This document shows, one piece after another, positions 22,373-22,449 of a stretch of DNA of 22,449 bases. The position numbers and the translations under genes were made by a program. Every line of letters starts with the position of its first letter. Position 1 is the stretch's first letter. The DNA lies in contig DXAH01000078.1 in assembly GCA_019117105.1 (NCBI GenBank), forward strand, positions 1-22,449, given 5' to 3'. The DNA is from Duodenibacillus intestinigallinarum (GTDB lineage: Bacteria > Pseudomonadota > Gammaproteobacteria > Burkholderiales > Burkholderiaceae_F). A model generated the notes under the pieces. That model made no database searches and was not told where the DNA came from. It saw only the letters and a program-made list of their open reading frames with translations.

Positions 22373-22449
22373 AGTTGTTTTAGTAAATCTTCAGCATATG
22401 AAATAAATTTCTTGTTATAGAGGCTCGCTTTGAAGATTTAAGTCGGTTA

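Noticed and set aside
1..22449. CRISPR arrays, tRNA or rRNA genes
   Set aside because: No regularly spaced repeats, cloverleaf-like sequence or rRNA signature was found on reading both strands.

Overview
The window looks like a chromosomal segment of an anaerobic or microaerophilic Gram-negative bacterium, most likely a betaproteobacterium of the Sutterellaceae (Sutterella/Parasutterella type). Two things suggest this: the conserved bamA-skp-lpxD-fabZ-lpxA-lpxB order together with an outer-membrane porin, and a neighbouring block of exported multihaem and flavin respiratory enzymes typical of such gut organisms. The family assignment is inference, because no rRNA or other marker gene is present.

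Layout. (1) 83-1570: an amino-acid/polyamine (APC) permease. (2) 1736-2218: a small lipoprotein on the minus strand. (3) 2346-10653, all minus strand, transcribed from high to low coordinates: bamA, skp, lpxD, fabZ, lpxA, lpxB and moaA. This is an outer-membrane biogenesis and lipid A cluster whose last gene makes molybdenum cofactor. Several intergenic gaps in it hold terminator-like hairpins. (4) 11007-11807: a Crp/Fnr-type regulator diverging from bamA. (5) 12122-16689, plus strand: a dihaem cytochrome c peroxidase, then a probable three-gene unit of a tetrahaem cytochrome c, a Tat-exported FAD reductase and a porin. A tandem pair of palindromic operators precedes this unit. (6) 16788-20765, minus strand: a LysR regulator, a tetrahaem flavocytochrome c interrupted by a single-nucleotide frameshift, and a Tat-exported dipeptidase E. 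(7) 20907-22372: an IS4-family insertion sequence with 21-bp terminal inverted repeats and a frameshifted transposase.

How the genes may work together. Regions 4 to 6 read as a periplasmic anaerobic-respiration island. Porin and exported dipeptidase would bring in or release small substrates. Tetrahaem cytochromes would pass electrons to flavin reductases, and the peroxidase would remove H2O2. The island carries three transcription factors or sites of note: a Crp-like protein with an atypical recognition helix, a LysR protein, and a perfect FNR-type box in front of the LysR gene. Neither flavin enzyme keeps the full set of fumarate-reductase active-site residues, so their electron acceptors are unknown.

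The most interesting points are: the tandem operators and the two-protein tetrahaem/FAD system; the divergent, frameshifted flavocytochrome; the exported dipeptidase E with an intact Ser-His-Asp triad; and the terminator-like hairpins inside the lipid A cluster. No tRNA, rRNA or CRISPR array was seen.
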